Shown here: in pieces, positions 8,896-17,650 of the stretch | Position numbering within the stretch: the first letter of the stretch is position 1 | How the letters are laid out: each line of letters begins with the position of its first letter | Assembly (NCBI RefSeq): GCF_014773435.2 | Contig: NZ_JACXAG020000006.1 | Coordinates: 62,001-126,000 of the forward strand | Reading direction: 5' to 3' | Length of the DNA: 64,000 nt | Source of the DNA: Polycladospora coralii | GTDB taxonomy: Bacteria > Bacillota > Bacilli > Thermoactinomycetales > Thermoactinomycetaceae | Notes under the pieces: generated by a model | Told to the model about the DNA's origin: nothing | What the model saw: only the letters and a program-made list of their open reading frames with translations | Databases searched by the model: none | Program-made: the position numbers and the translations under genes

Positions 8896-9713
8896 TATCC
8901 CCGGCGGAAATAACCCATTACGTCTACAGTCTCTGTAATATTTACAAACGCTTTAGGATCGGTGTCCTTGATCAATTTTTTAATTCCAGCTAGCTCATAA
9001 CGAGAAATGATCATGAATAACACTTTTCTCTTCTCTTTTGTATAAGCGCCTTCACCATCTACAATGGTAATACCACGGACATATTTAGAAATGATGGCTT
9101 GTTTTAGGGTTTCGTCTTCATTGGTAATAATCATCAGGGTTAACTTAAGGTGATTGGTATGGATGGTGTCTACTACTTTGCCCATGACAAAGATGGCTAC
9201 CATCGTTTTAAGGGCGATATCCCAGTTAAATAAGAAGCCTGATACGGCGACAACTACAGCATTCATGGCAAAGATTAAGTTGCCTAGCGGTAAGTCTTTC
9301 TTACGGGTGATTAAAAAGCCAATGATATCAAACCCACCTGTGGATGCACCATAGCGAAAAATAATTCCGGCACCGATTCCGCCGATGACACCTCCGAAGA
9401 CGGTAGAAATAATGGGATCGGGTGATAATTGATACAGTGGGAGATAAACCATAGCAATTGATGTAACGGTTACGGAGAAAATAGTGCGAAACATGAAGCT
9501 TTGTCCTAACTTCATAAAACCGATAATGAGAAGTGGTAAGTTTAATACATAGTTGACTACCCCAGTGTTTAGAGGTGTTTTGAGTCCGATAATCATTGAA
9601 ATACCGGTTACACCACTGGATAAAATGCTATGGGGGAGTAAAAATAAATTATAAGAAGCGGCTACGATGATGGAAGCCATGAAAATCGCGATCCAACGTA
9701 CGAATGTGTTCAA
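8895..9713 (-). CDS. YitT family membrane protein
   Basis: Five to six membrane segments (about residues 5-170) followed by a soluble DUF2179 domain ending in NITETVDVMGYF. It carries the typical YitT phrase YGASTGGFDIIGFL. TTG 9713 is preceded by GGAG at 8 nt; the GTG three codons earlier overlaps that site. Length is 272 aa. Function is unknown, with transport or sensing proposed for the family. Monocistronic, convergent with the dehydrogenase gene. Confidence 0.88.
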   Translation of the reverse strand: MNTFVRWIAIFMASIIVAASYNLFLLPHSILSSGVTGISMIIGLKTPLNTGVVNYVLNLPLLIIGFMKLGQSFMFRTIFSVTVTSIAMVYLPLYQLSPDPIISTVFGGVIGGIGAGIIFRYGASTGGFDIIGFLITRKKDLPLGNLIFAMNAVVVAVSGFLFNWDIALKTMVAIFVMGKVVDTIHTNHLKLTLMIITNEDETLKQAIISKYVRGITIVDGEGAYTKEKRKVLFMIISRYELAGIKKLIKDTDPKAFVNITETVDVMGYFRRG

Positions 9714-9972
9714 GTTGATCACTCCAAAGCAATAGACTGATTAGTGAAGCAGACTACAGTATATCGAATTTTATATGTTTTACAATAGGGGAATGAAAAA
9801 ATATTCTTTTTTGAGAAGATTTCAGTCTTGAGTGAAACCACTATAGATGATTCCATAAGCGAGTGGACGGGAAATGAAATCGAATGATGGGATATATGCA
9901 TCTTGCTCATTCTCTTATATAATAGTGAAATAGAATTGAAAAAGTACATGTCTCATTAGGGGGATTTAAACT

Positions 9973-11286
9973 TTGGAAGGTGTTATAGGCACAATATTAC
10001 AGCTAGGATTAGTCGTTTTTTTAGTGTTCTTAAATGGATTTTTTGTTGCGGCAGAATTTGCGATTGTTAAGGTGCGCGCGACTCAAATTGCGCAACTTGG
10101 AGATCGACGCGGCCGTATGGCAAAGCAAATCTTAAAAAATCTAGATGCTTATCTTTCTGCTACGCAATTAGGAATTACGCTGGCTTCACTTGGGCTGGGG
10201 TGGGTAGGAGAGCCTGTAATTTCCCACCTTCTTGAGCCGGTATTTCACTATCTGGGAATGCCAGCTTGGTTAAACAGTACAGTTTCGTTGGTAATCGCAT
10301 TTTCACTTATAACCTTTATGCATATTGTGCTGGGAGAGATGGCCCCTAAATCGATCGCTATTCGTAAATCGGAGTCGACAACCCTATGGGTAGCCTTCCC
10401 GTTAGAAATATTTTATCGTATATTTAGACCGTTTATTTTCGTTCTGAATGGATCAGCCAATCGGATTTTAAAATGGTTTAAAATAGATTTGAATGAAAAT
10501 CAGCATGCCCATACAGAAGAAGAGATACGTATGTTATTAGCACAAAGCCATCAGAGCGGCTATATTGATCAAACTGAACTTACCTTGTTTGATAGCGTGT
10601 TTGATTTTACGGAGCGGGTTGCACGTGAAGTCATGGTACCTCGTGTTAATATGGTTTGTATTTATGAAGACTGGCCCCTTCAACAAAATCTGGATTTAAT
10701 GAAAAGCAACCATCATACCAGATTTCCACTGTGTGCAAAGGATAAAGATGATATTGTCGGTATTGTTCATATTCGCGATGTATACGAGAAAGTGATTGAT
10801 GGTCAGGAAATTAATCTGAGAGAGCTGGCACGAGATGTCGTGATTGTACCGGAAACGATGGAAATAAAAGATACACTTCGTATCCTGCAAAAAAACCATC
10901 TGGGGATGGCTGTCGTTGTAGATGAATACGGGGGTACTTCAGGACTGGCTACTATTGAAGATATTATCGAAGAAATCTTTGGTGAGATTCAAGATGAATT
11001 TGATCAAGAGAAGCCCTTTTTTGAGCATAGTGAAGAAGGGACATCTGTCGATGCACATGCTTTAATTGATGAAGTAAATGAACATTTTAACTTAGATATG
11101 GAAGATCAAGATAATGATACGATCGGAGGCTGGCTATTCTCCCAACTTGAAAAAGCGCCACATATTGGAGATCAAGTCGTCTATGAAAAGTGGTTATTTA
11201 CAGTACAAGAGGTAGATCAGTGGCGGATTCGCCGTATTTTAGTAACCCCTTATACAGCAGAAACAAAAGAACAACTTCCTTTATAG
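9973..11286 (+). CDS. CNNM/CorC-type membrane protein with CBS pair (hemolysin C-like)
   Basis: A 437-aa protein. It has an N-terminal CNNM transmembrane domain (FLNGFFVAAEFAIVKVR; GEMAPKSIAIRKSE at about 120), a tandem CBS pair (about 215-340; VMVPRVNMVCI, VVDEYGGTSGLATIEDIIEEIFGEIQDE) and a C-terminal CorC_HlyC domain. Family members are linked to Mg2+ or Co2+ efflux; the hemolysin label is historical. TTG start with GGGGGA about 8 nt upstream. A TATAAT at 9918-9923 lies in the upstream gap, which otherwise shows nothing. The stop codon lies inside a terminator hairpin. Confidence 0.92.
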   Translation: MEGVIGTILQLGLVVFLVFLNGFFVAAEFAIVKVRATQIAQLGDRRGRMAKQILKNLDAYLSATQLGITLASLGLGWVGEPVISHLLEPVFHYLGMPAWLNSTVSLVIAFSLITFMHIVLGEMAPKSIAIRKSESTTLWVAFPLEIFYRIFRPFIFVLNGSANRILKWFKIDLNENQHAHTEEEIRMLLAQSHQSGYIDQTELTLFDSVFDFTERVAREVMVPRVNMVCIYEDWPLQQNLDLMKSNHHTRFPLCAKDKDDIVGIVHIRDVYEKVIDGQEINLRELARDVVIVPETMEIKDTLRILQKNHLGMAVVVDEYGGTSGLATIEDIIEEIFGEIQDEFDQEKPFFEHSEEGTSVDAHALIDEVNEHFNLDMEDQDNDTIGGWLFSQLEKAPHIGDQVVYEKWLFTVQEVDQWRIRRILVTPYTAETKEQLPL

Positions 11287-11300
11287 GAGGTTGTTTTTTG
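11270..11300. terminator. terminator overlapping the CorC-type stop codon
   Basis: Arms 11270-11280 and 11285-11295 (AACAACTTCCT / AGGAGGTTGTT, one G.T) followed by TTTTGG, between convergent genes. Confidence 0.75.
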
Positions 11301-11637
11301 GTGACACTTTACGATCTCCTCGTGTAGAAGGTGAGGAAAATAGGATGAATGAGAGTTCATGATCTGTCCGATTCATCATTTGATGAATCGTAAGAGGCGC
11401 GATCTCAATTCCGTCTTGAGGGGATAATTCGATATATTTGCCTTCAACTTCGAGCGTGGCTGTTCCTGACAAAATATAAAAAAATTGTCGTGCGTTTGTA
11501 TGATAATGCCGAACTTCTTTTGTGTGCGCGGGCATACGTTCTTCAATCACGCTAAAAGCAGGATGATCTGCAAGTAGCCATCCGTCACAATCTGTTCCCC
11601 ATTTGTAGTGAGGGGCTATTTTTTTGTTCATTTTCAA
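11281..11637 (-). CDS. cupin domain protein
   Basis: A single-domain beta-barrel protein of about 118 aa. The cupin motif is RHYHTNARQFFYILSGTATLEVEG: two metal-ligand His are present, but the usual Glu is replaced by Gln. The second motif HQMMNRT keeps its His. The start is uncertain: TTG 11637 has GGAG at 9 nt, ATG 11631 would be 15 nt away. Metal-dependent isomerase, dioxygenase or binding protein cannot be distinguished. Convergent overlap with the CorC-type gene tail. Confidence 0.75.
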   Translation of the reverse strand: MKMNKKIAPHYKWGTDCDGWLLADHPAFSVIEERMPAHTKEVRHYHTNARQFFYILSGTATLEVEGKYIELSPQDGIEIAPLTIHQMMNRTDHELSFILFSSPSTRGDRKVSPKNNLL

Positions 11638-11745
11638 TCTAATCCACTCCATTTCCATTTCTACGATGAAATGTTCTAGCAAAGAATAGTTCGAAAATTG
11701 AGTCGTGTAGCATAATGATGTTGTTATAAGAGGAGGTGTAGTGAT

Positions 11746-12534
11746 TTGTCCAGTTCATACCTAGATAAAGCTAATATGTACCGAATTTTAGCAGAGTATT
11801 ATATGTATCGAGACCCTCAGCGCTATCAATATTACTATAGCAAATTTCAAAATAATAAAGAACGCTTTGTACAATCCTATGAAAAACAACGTGTCTCAAA
11901 AAAACAAACATCTCAGCAATTTGATGCAACTCGAAAAAGGGCATGGATTAAATTTTTACATGCTGCAAGTAATGCTCAGAACCAACGTATTGATATATTT
12001 GTAAATAATGAATTAGTGGAGGCTAATGTAAGGTATGGTGAGGCAACACGTTACGTTGAAATTGAGCGGGGAACATATCGTGTAACCGTATATCCGGCCG
12101 GTGAAAGAACGCAACCTTTAGTTGTAGCTAAATTTTTTGCTGATCCAGAACAAGCCTATATGCTGACACTTACGAATCCAGATCAGGGTACAAGGCAAAT
12201 TTTGCAGTTTATCAATTATTATATAAGACCGATTCCGATCATGCGAATGGCAAAAGTTAGATTTATTCATTTAGCTAGCGGTTTTCCAGCTGTAGATATT
12301 CAGACGGGTACTGGTACGCCTATATTTAAAAATATTGTATATGAGGATGCATCAAACTATCGCTCACTTCAGCCCGATTTATATGACTTAGTTGTATATC
12401 AAGCAGGTACGAATGAAAAAATAGCTTCTTTTCCTCGTGTTCGATTAGACTCAGAGCAGGTGATTACAATTGTTGCACTAAAAGTAAATGATCAATTACA
12501 AATCATCTTGATTGAGGATTTATTAAAAATCTAA
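11746..12534 (+). CDS. DUF4397 two-domain protein
   Basis: A 262-aa protein with no signal peptide or membrane segment. The Tyr-rich N-terminus (ILAEYYMYRDPQRYQYYYSK) precedes two beta-rich DUF4397 repeats. The first starts at about residue 66 (KFLHAASNAQNQRIDIFVNN) and the second at about 170 (VRFIHLASGFPAVDIQTG). Both have the pattern (I/V)xxxHAAxxxPxxDI. TTG start with AGAGGAGGTG about 8 nt upstream. In spore formers such genes are often near coat or surface genes; the small Pro/Gly-rich gene converging on it fits that, but a spore role is inference. Confidence 0.8.
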   Translation: MSSSYLDKANMYRILAEYYMYRDPQRYQYYYSKFQNNKERFVQSYEKQRVSKKQTSQQFDATRKRAWIKFLHAASNAQNQRIDIFVNNELVEANVRYGEATRYVEIERGTYRVTVYPAGERTQPLVVAKFFADPEQAYMLTLTNPDQGTRQILQFINYYIRPIPIMRMAKVRFIHLASGFPAVDIQTGTGTPIFKNIVYEDASNYRSLQPDLYDLVVYQAGTNEKIASFPRVRLDSEQVITIVALKVNDQLQIILIEDLLKI

Positions 12535-12744
12535 TGGATCATAAGGCTCGTAATATCTCCAGTGCGTGGGAGGGGCAATCCAATTTAAGCGGTCAGTAAA
12601 ATTGAATGAAAAACTGGGTGCGAGTTGAATGGGACCAAGTGGATTCACTACAACACCAAAAGAACCATATGGACCGAAGTAAGGTACTACTGGACTTAGT
12701 GGTCCGATTGGTCCCACTTGAAACAAATCATATTGATTCATCAT
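12523..12744 (-). CDS. small Pro/Gly-rich protein, unknown
   Basis: A 73-aa protein of PxGP and aromatic-rich sequence (VGPIGPLSPVVPYFGPYGSF) with a C-terminal YYEPYDPLDF. GGAG lies 8 nt before the first of two ATGs. Composition resembles small spore-coat or surface proteins but no family is recognised. Its 3' end overlaps the convergent DUF4397 gene by 12 nt. Confidence 0.6.
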   Translation of the reverse strand: MMNQYDLFQVGPIGPLSPVVPYFGPYGSFGVVVNPLGPIQLAPSFSFNFTDRLNWIAPPTHWRYYEPYDPLDF

Positions 12745-13445
12745 TTGATCGACTCCAATCCTACATATCCCTTTTCATCTATTATAAGCAAAGAGGTTTG
12801 TACTGGTGAAGGGAATAAAATACAAAACTGATGAAAATGGAAAATTATGAAAATTAAATCACTATATATAAATGAATAAACTTTCCAGTAATATTAATAA
12901 ATATGTAAATAAAGAAATAAGAGAGTATATTAAAGTTAAAAATAAGATATTTTCATGACTTTTTGGATTTTCCTAAATTAAGATGTTATACTCTATATAC
13001 AAGCGTGAATGCTTATTTTGCACCTCTTTATTTGTAAAAAATGGGATATAGGTTTAAACTTGTATAGTTTTTGGGGATTATATATAACAACAGATTTTTT
13101 TTGATTAATAACAGATGTTGGAATACCTTTCCTGTTATATATAAGAAGTAAATTGATGCGTGTTAAAATTAGTGGAGGGAGTACAACTTATATTTAGGGA
13201 GATAGATAGCTACTCCATTCTCCTTTAAGGAGATTGGGTCCTCTTATTTTAAATCATGTACAAGCCATTTTTTATAAAGCCACTTTAGCTATTTGCCAGT
13301 ATTCGTTAACTAACCCACAAATGGGAGTAATATGGGAAAAATTACAATCCATAAAATTCCTATTTTAATCTATATATTTCTTTAACATATTTAAAAAAAA
13401 TAGTAAAATAGGTTTAAGAAGAATTTAAGAAAGGGATGAAAGTCA
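12745..13445. other. 700-bp AT-rich intergenic region
   Basis: No convincing gene. It holds a pair of 12-bp inverted repeats (13078-13089 and 13133-13144, TTATATATAACA) 43 bp apart, a short CTCCTTTAAGGAG hairpin near 13223, and several AT-rich potential promoters. It is the only upstream DNA of the HTH-TPR regulator, so it likely contains that gene's control region. Confidence 0.5.
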
Positions 13446-14768
13446 ATGAATGTACTGGAAATGAATGAAATTGGTAAATTTATCCGTAAAACACGTAAAG
13501 AAAGAGGACTTCGACTAGAGGATCTCTCTGATGATCATATCTCAACTGCTACAATAAGTAACATTGAACGTGGAGTCCCACATGTAAATAAAGATAAAGT
13601 CTTGTATTTGATGGGTAAGCTTGATTTAGATATAAGTGAAATTCCAGACATGCTAGAAAAAGATAGTGAGAGCTTAGAAAGTATGCAGGTGAAGTTTGCT
13701 GCAGTTGAGGCATTGGTCAACTTGGGGAGAACACAAAAGGCGCTATCGCTCCTCAATAAGATATCAGATGAATCATTATCTCGCCACCAAGCGACTGTAC
13801 ATCTTTTGAAAGGTAAGTGTCATTTGCAAAATAAAGATTTTCGAAAAGGAGAGAGGGAACTAGGGGAAGCCATTCGTCTAGCCTATCAAGATCCATATGC
13901 ACCAAAAGCAAACCTAGAAGCAGAGAGTTATTATTTTTTAGCCTTCTGTCGCTCTGTACAAAAGAACTGGGAGCAAGCACTTTCGTATATTGAAAAAGGC
14001 TTGGATGCAGTGCAAGTTAATGAGGGAGAACATGCCCAGATACGGTATAACTTGCTGAATGCTCAGGTTGTATATTTAGAAAAATTAGGCAGAACAGATG
14101 AAGCATTACATCAGCTCCTTCTTCTATGGGAAGATATCGATATCATTTCTAGTAAACAAGTGATATTGGAGATGTATGGATTGCGAGCGGAGTTACTAGT
14201 GAGCTTAAATATGTATCAAGATGCGGTTCGCTATGCACGAGAAGGCGTACAGCTATCAGTAAACTCAAACTACTACGATGAAATGTTTAAGCTATGGTCT
14301 GTTTTAGGGCGTGCTTACTTAGATACTGCACAGTATGATGATGCAAGTACTTGCTATGAGTTCTTGCTTGAATTAGGTGATCAAGTTGAAGATCGTAATG
14401 AAGTTGTGAAAACCTACTTCTCTTTAGGTGAACTACTGATGGAGAAAGGTGAAGTGACGGAAGCCAAAAATATTCTCAAACAGGCGTTAGACTTATCTGA
14501 GAAATACTATGATGTAGCACTACAGGCTCAAGCACATCTACTGATGGGGCGTCTGATGAAGAGAATGAGCCATATGATTGATGCCATTCAATATTTCCAA
14601 CGTTCGATACAACTAGCAGAGAAAGCCAAAAGATTTGATTTAGCTTATCGTAGTCAATTTGAGCTGGCTGGATGCTATGAAATTACAGGGGATCAAGCGG
14701 AGTTCAATATGACAACTGCAGCGATGTATAAAACAAAAAAACAATTGGTAGAGCAATCAGGATCTTAA
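13446..14768 (+). CDS. HTH-TPR transcriptional regulator (RRNPP-like architecture)
   Basis: A 440-aa protein. An N-terminal XRE-type HTH (GKFIRKTRKERGLRLEDLSD; TATISNIERGVP, residues about 8-45) is followed by about nine TPR-like helical pairs to the C-terminus (for example ALSYIEKGLDAV and AVRYAREGVQLS). This matches peptide-sensing regulators of the PlcR/Rap/Rgg type and also orphan HTH-TPR regulators of spore formers. AAGGGA is 9 nt before ATG. No secreted signal-peptide gene is visible on either side, so peptide control is unproven. Confidence 0.8.
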   Translation: MNVLEMNEIGKFIRKTRKERGLRLEDLSDDHISTATISNIERGVPHVNKDKVLYLMGKLDLDISEIPDMLEKDSESLESMQVKFAAVEALVNLGRTQKALSLLNKISDESLSRHQATVHLLKGKCHLQNKDFRKGERELGEAIRLAYQDPYAPKANLEAESYYFLAFCRSVQKNWEQALSYIEKGLDAVQVNEGEHAQIRYNLLNAQVVYLEKLGRTDEALHQLLLLWEDIDIISSKQVILEMYGLRAELLVSLNMYQDAVRYAREGVQLSVNSNYYDEMFKLWSVLGRAYLDTAQYDDASTCYEFLLELGDQVEDRNEVVKTYFSLGELLMEKGEVTEAKNILKQALDLSEKYYDVALQAQAHLLMGRLMKRMSHMIDAIQYFQRSIQLAEKAKRFDLAYRSQFELAGCYEITGDQAEFNMTTAAMYKTKKQLVEQSGS

Positions 14769-14791
14769 TCAAGGAATAGGCTGTTCTGATG

Positions 14792-14831
14792 ATGCCCATG
14801 ATACATTGTGATCATATGGGCATTTTTATTT
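14792..14831 (+). terminator. rho-independent terminator
   Basis: ATGCCCATGAT (14792-14802) pairs with 14811-14823 with a 2-nt bulge, followed by TTTTATTTTTT. Confidence 0.8.
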
Positions 14832-14847
14832 TTTAGGAGGGAATCAA

Positions 14848-15387
14848 ATGATTGAAGTACGTAGATTAAGATCAGATGATGATCGGAAATATTTGGACTA
14901 TATTATTCGTAATCGTACATTTATGAAACCGTATGAACCGGTAAGGCCAGATGAGTATTATACACGAGATGGACAAAAAAAACGGTTGGTAGAAGCGGAA
15001 GAACAATGGGAAAAAGATGAGAAATATAGTTTTGGCATTTTTTTAGATGATCGTCAATTACTGATTGGAAATATTAATTTAAGTAACATTGCAAGGGGGG
15101 CTTTTCAAAATTGTACGATTGGCTATTCTTTAGATCAAGCATACAATCGCAAAGGTTTTATGACGACCGCAGTAAAAAAAGTAGCTCAACTTGCCTTCCG
15201 TGAACTTCACTTACATCGAATTGAAGCGGCTGTAAAATTAGATAATATCGCATCTTGTCGAGTACTAGAAAAAGTTGGATTTTCCTTTATTGGCATTTCT
15301 CACTACCATCTCCAAATTAATGGCGTATGGCAAGATCACAAAATATATGCATTAACTGTAGAGCAAAGTGGTGTGTTAACAAAATAA
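14848..15387 (+). CDS. GNAT N-acetyltransferase (RimJ/RimL type)
   Basis: A 179-aa acetyl-CoA-dependent transferase of the RimJ/ribosomal-protein type. It shows GYSLDQAYNRKGFMTTAVKKV (CoA loop), LHRIEAAVKLDNIASCRVLEKVGF and a final strand with KIYAL. AGGAGGG lies 6 nt before ATG. The substrate may be a ribosomal protein N-terminus, an amino acid or an antibiotic; it cannot be told from sequence. It stands alone after a terminator. Confidence 0.88.
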   Translation: MIEVRRLRSDDDRKYLDYIIRNRTFMKPYEPVRPDEYYTRDGQKKRLVEAEEQWEKDEKYSFGIFLDDRQLLIGNINLSNIARGAFQNCTIGYSLDQAYNRKGFMTTAVKKVAQLAFRELHLHRIEAAVKLDNIASCRVLEKVGFSFIGISHYHLQINGVWQDHKIYALTVEQSGVLTK

Positions 15388-15670
15388 GATTTCAAACTAG
15401 AAGTAGGCTCGTCATATGGGAAGGGTTAATTAACTAACTTTGGATAGCTAGTTTGAAGAGAGAATAGATTCTTTCTGAAAATGTGCATGATTATGAAGTT
15501 GCACTAACCTATACAGAAAAAAATGATTATAGGAAACGTTAAAAATCGTATAGATTTACTGTGCAGATAGCGTATTCCAATCTATCTTTTTTCAGTTTTA
15601 TCTTGTAATTGTCCATATGTGAAATTGAATAAATATAAATTTTTTTCTTTCAGTATGTTTGAGTTTAGTA

Positions 15671-15818
15671 TATAATGGCTTTATCCAAAAACATATTTCT
15701 TCTTATTTCAATTAATAAGATGTAATAGTCTTCAGTTGATTTAAGGATGATTGTGTTTTGGATAGGTAGGCTGTTTATTGTAAGCGGTTTCAATTGCGCG
15801 GATTTGAAACCGCTTACA
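15671..15818 (+). promoter_or_regulatory. lipase control region with two inverted cre sites
   Basis: TATAAT at 15671-15676 is a possible -10; the -35 is poor. Downstream, TGTAAGCGGTTTCA (15779-15792) and TGAAACCGCTTACA (15805-15818) each match the CcpA cre consensus TGWNANCGNTNWCA at all positions. Together they form a 15-bp perfect inverted repeat with a 10-nt centre, ending 38 nt before the lipase start. No U-tract follows, so it is not a terminator. The rest of 15388-15778 is AT-rich with no gene. Confidence 0.75.
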
Positions 15819-15856
15819 CCTTGTTGGATTATTCTTAAGAAGAGTGGAGTGGGGAT

Positions 15857-17119
15857 ATGCTTTTACGGAAGATAGCAATTGGATTTACCTGTATGACAGT
15901 GGCTGTAGGTTCATTGATGATCACAAATACGCGTGCTTCGGCTGAATCGACTGAAACTTTAAACGAGAAAAATGATTCTCCTATCGTTTTAGTGCACGGT
16001 CTTTCAGGATGGGGTCGTGATGAGATGTTTGGTTATAAATATTGGGGTGGATTGCGTGATATTGAGTCTGACTTGAAAAATGATGGAAAAACGGTATTTT
16101 CTGCTGCGGTAGGGCCGTTGTCTAGTAACTGGGATCGTGCAGTAGAGTTATATGCGCAAATTAAAGGTGGGCGTGTCGATTATGGCGAAGCGCACTCAAA
16201 GGAACATAATCATGCTCGTTTTGGAAGAACATACGAAGGCTTTTATCCGGAGTGGGGAGAAATTGACCCGAATACAGGTAAGGAAAACAAGGTGCACTTT
16301 ATTGGTCACAGTATGGGTGGCCAAACCATTCGTGTGCTTGATCAATTAATTGAAAGCGGTTACAAAGAAGAGCGAGATATGACGCCAGCTAATGAATTAT
16401 CTCCCCTATTCGCTAATGAAGATCGAGGGTTAGTACATAGTATAACCACAATCACAACCCCGCACGATGGTTCGCCTTATGTATACGCTGTCGATAATAT
16501 GGTTCCTTTTGTGCAACAAATGGTTGCACTTGCGGCATCTGTAACGGGTCGTAAGGATGAACCACATTACGATTTTAAAATGGATCAGTGGGGATTAAAA
16601 CGAGAAGCTGGTGAATCATTAGTGAGCTACATAAATCGAGTGAAAAATAGCTCACTTTGGAAAATGTCAAAAGATACAGGAGAATGGGATTTATCGCCTG
16701 AAGGAGCAAAAGAATTAAATGACTGGGTGAAAGCACGACCAGATGTATATTATTTCTCAGTGAGTGCATCCAATACGTACAGAGGCTTTTTAGGTTACCA
16801 TTTACCAAGACCAACTATGAATCCAGCATTACTTAATTCTTCTTACTATATTGGAAGATATAAACAAAGTGGAAATAATGGTCTTGTAAATGTTACGAGT
16901 AGCTGGTGGGAAAATGATGGGATTGTACCGGTTGCATCTATGGATGCGCCTCAATCAGAGCGAGTAGTATCATTTAATGGAACGGCACGAGCAGGAATGT
17001 GGAACCACTTAGAGACATTAAACCGCTATGACCATCTGGATGTTGTTGGTCACGGACTTTCTGATATGCGCAGTTGGTATCGTAACTTAAGTGATCAACT
17101 GTCTTCACTTCCCAACTAA
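15857..17119 (+). CDS. secreted triacylglycerol lipase (family I.5/I.6-like)
   Basis: A 420-aa exported alpha/beta hydrolase resembling Geobacillus and staphylococcal lipases. The signal peptide is about residues 1-29 (cleavage after RASA). The oxyanion region is IVLVHGLSGWG, the nucleophile Ser152 is in GHSMGG, Asp354 in WWENDGIVP and His393 in NRYDHLDVVG. The Asp/His-rich insertion (GEAHSKEHNHARFGRTYEGFYPEW) corresponds to the structural Zn site region of this family. The ATG has GTGGGGAT nearby. Two perfect cre sites upstream imply carbon catabolite repression. Confidence 0.93.
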   Translation: MLLRKIAIGFTCMTVAVGSLMITNTRASAESTETLNEKNDSPIVLVHGLSGWGRDEMFGYKYWGGLRDIESDLKNDGKTVFSAAVGPLSSNWDRAVELYAQIKGGRVDYGEAHSKEHNHARFGRTYEGFYPEWGEIDPNTGKENKVHFIGHSMGGQTIRVLDQLIESGYKEERDMTPANELSPLFANEDRGLVHSITTITTPHDGSPYVYAVDNMVPFVQQMVALAASVTGRKDEPHYDFKMDQWGLKREAGESLVSYINRVKNSSLWKMSKDTGEWDLSPEGAKELNDWVKARPDVYYFSVSASNTYRGFLGYHLPRPTMNPALLNSSYYIGRYKQSGNNGLVNVTSSWWENDGIVPVASMDAPQSERVVSFNGTARAGMWNHLETLNRYDHLDVVGHGLSDMRSWYRNLSDQLSSLPN

Positions 17120-17141
17120 ATGAAGTAAATAAATGATAAAC

Positions 17142-17287
17142 ATTGCTCGACACCTCCATATTTGAGATGTCGAGCAATCACCGATTTCAGGGGATCGGCG
17201 CTTTATACATCCTGTAAAATCAGGAGAAACCTGATTTGGATTAGCCATATGATTTATCGTCGTTAAATCATATGGCTAATCCAAATC
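17142..17287. repeat. cluster of four inverted repeats downstream of lipase
   Basis: (1) 17142-17156 / 17164-17178, 15-bp arms with one mismatch. (2) 17181-17185 / 17194-17198. (3) 17217-17224 / 17230-17237, 8-bp perfect. (4) 17233-17256 / 17264-17287, 24-bp perfect with a 7-nt loop. Stems 3 and 4 share 17233-17237 and cannot both form fully. None is followed by a T-tract. Confidence 0.7.
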
Positions 17288-17486
17288 TTAACTATGTGGG
17301 GTTACGCTTAAAAGTTCACGATGAAAGGATATAGATTTGCACTACCTTAGGCTGTATTAAAATAAACAGGTTATACAAAAAATAGATAGAATAATTTGCA
17401 TGTTTGTCCACTATTTTGTTCTTTTATGTTGTATAGTATTTAGTGATGTTTATTTTTGGATGGATTGCTAAGGGGGATTTTATACA

Positions 17487-17576
17487 TTGGAATCATCAGG
17501 ATTACTTATTTTTTTAATGCTCATTTCTTTCGTTTTAGGGACATTATATGTGAGAGAACGCTTAAAAGGAAAGTGA
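17487..17576 (+). CDS. 29-aa single-pass membrane microprotein
   Basis: TTG start with AAGGGGG 10 nt upstream, then MESS, a hydrophobic core GLLIFLMLISFVLGTLYV and a basic tail RERLKGK. A bidirectional terminator follows 36 nt after the stop. Size and layout resemble small membrane regulators or type I toxin peptides, but no family is recognised and no antisense RNA is evident. Confidence 0.5.
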   Translation: MESSGLLIFLMLISFVLGTLYVRERLKGK

Positions 17577-17611
17577 ACACTTGAAAAATATAGGCTTTGC
17601 TCCAGTAAGTT

Positions 17612-17645
17612 AAAAAGCACGTGGATGATCCCACGTGCTTTTTAG
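17612..17645. terminator. bidirectional terminator
   Basis: Perfect 13-bp arms AAAAAGCACGTGG / CCACGTGCTTTTT with 6-nt loop, between convergent genes. Confidence 0.9.
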
Positions 17646-17650
17646 ATGGG

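Noticed and set aside
9719..9949. 76-codon minus-strand frame upstream of yitT
   Set aside because: No ribosome site, no protein-like pattern, lies in a promoter region.
15779..15818. Inverted repeat before the lipase as a terminator
   Set aside because: No T-tract; both arms are perfect cre sites.
17233..17287. 24-bp inverted repeat as insertion-sequence ends
   Set aside because: Only 7 nt lie between the arms and no target duplication is visible.
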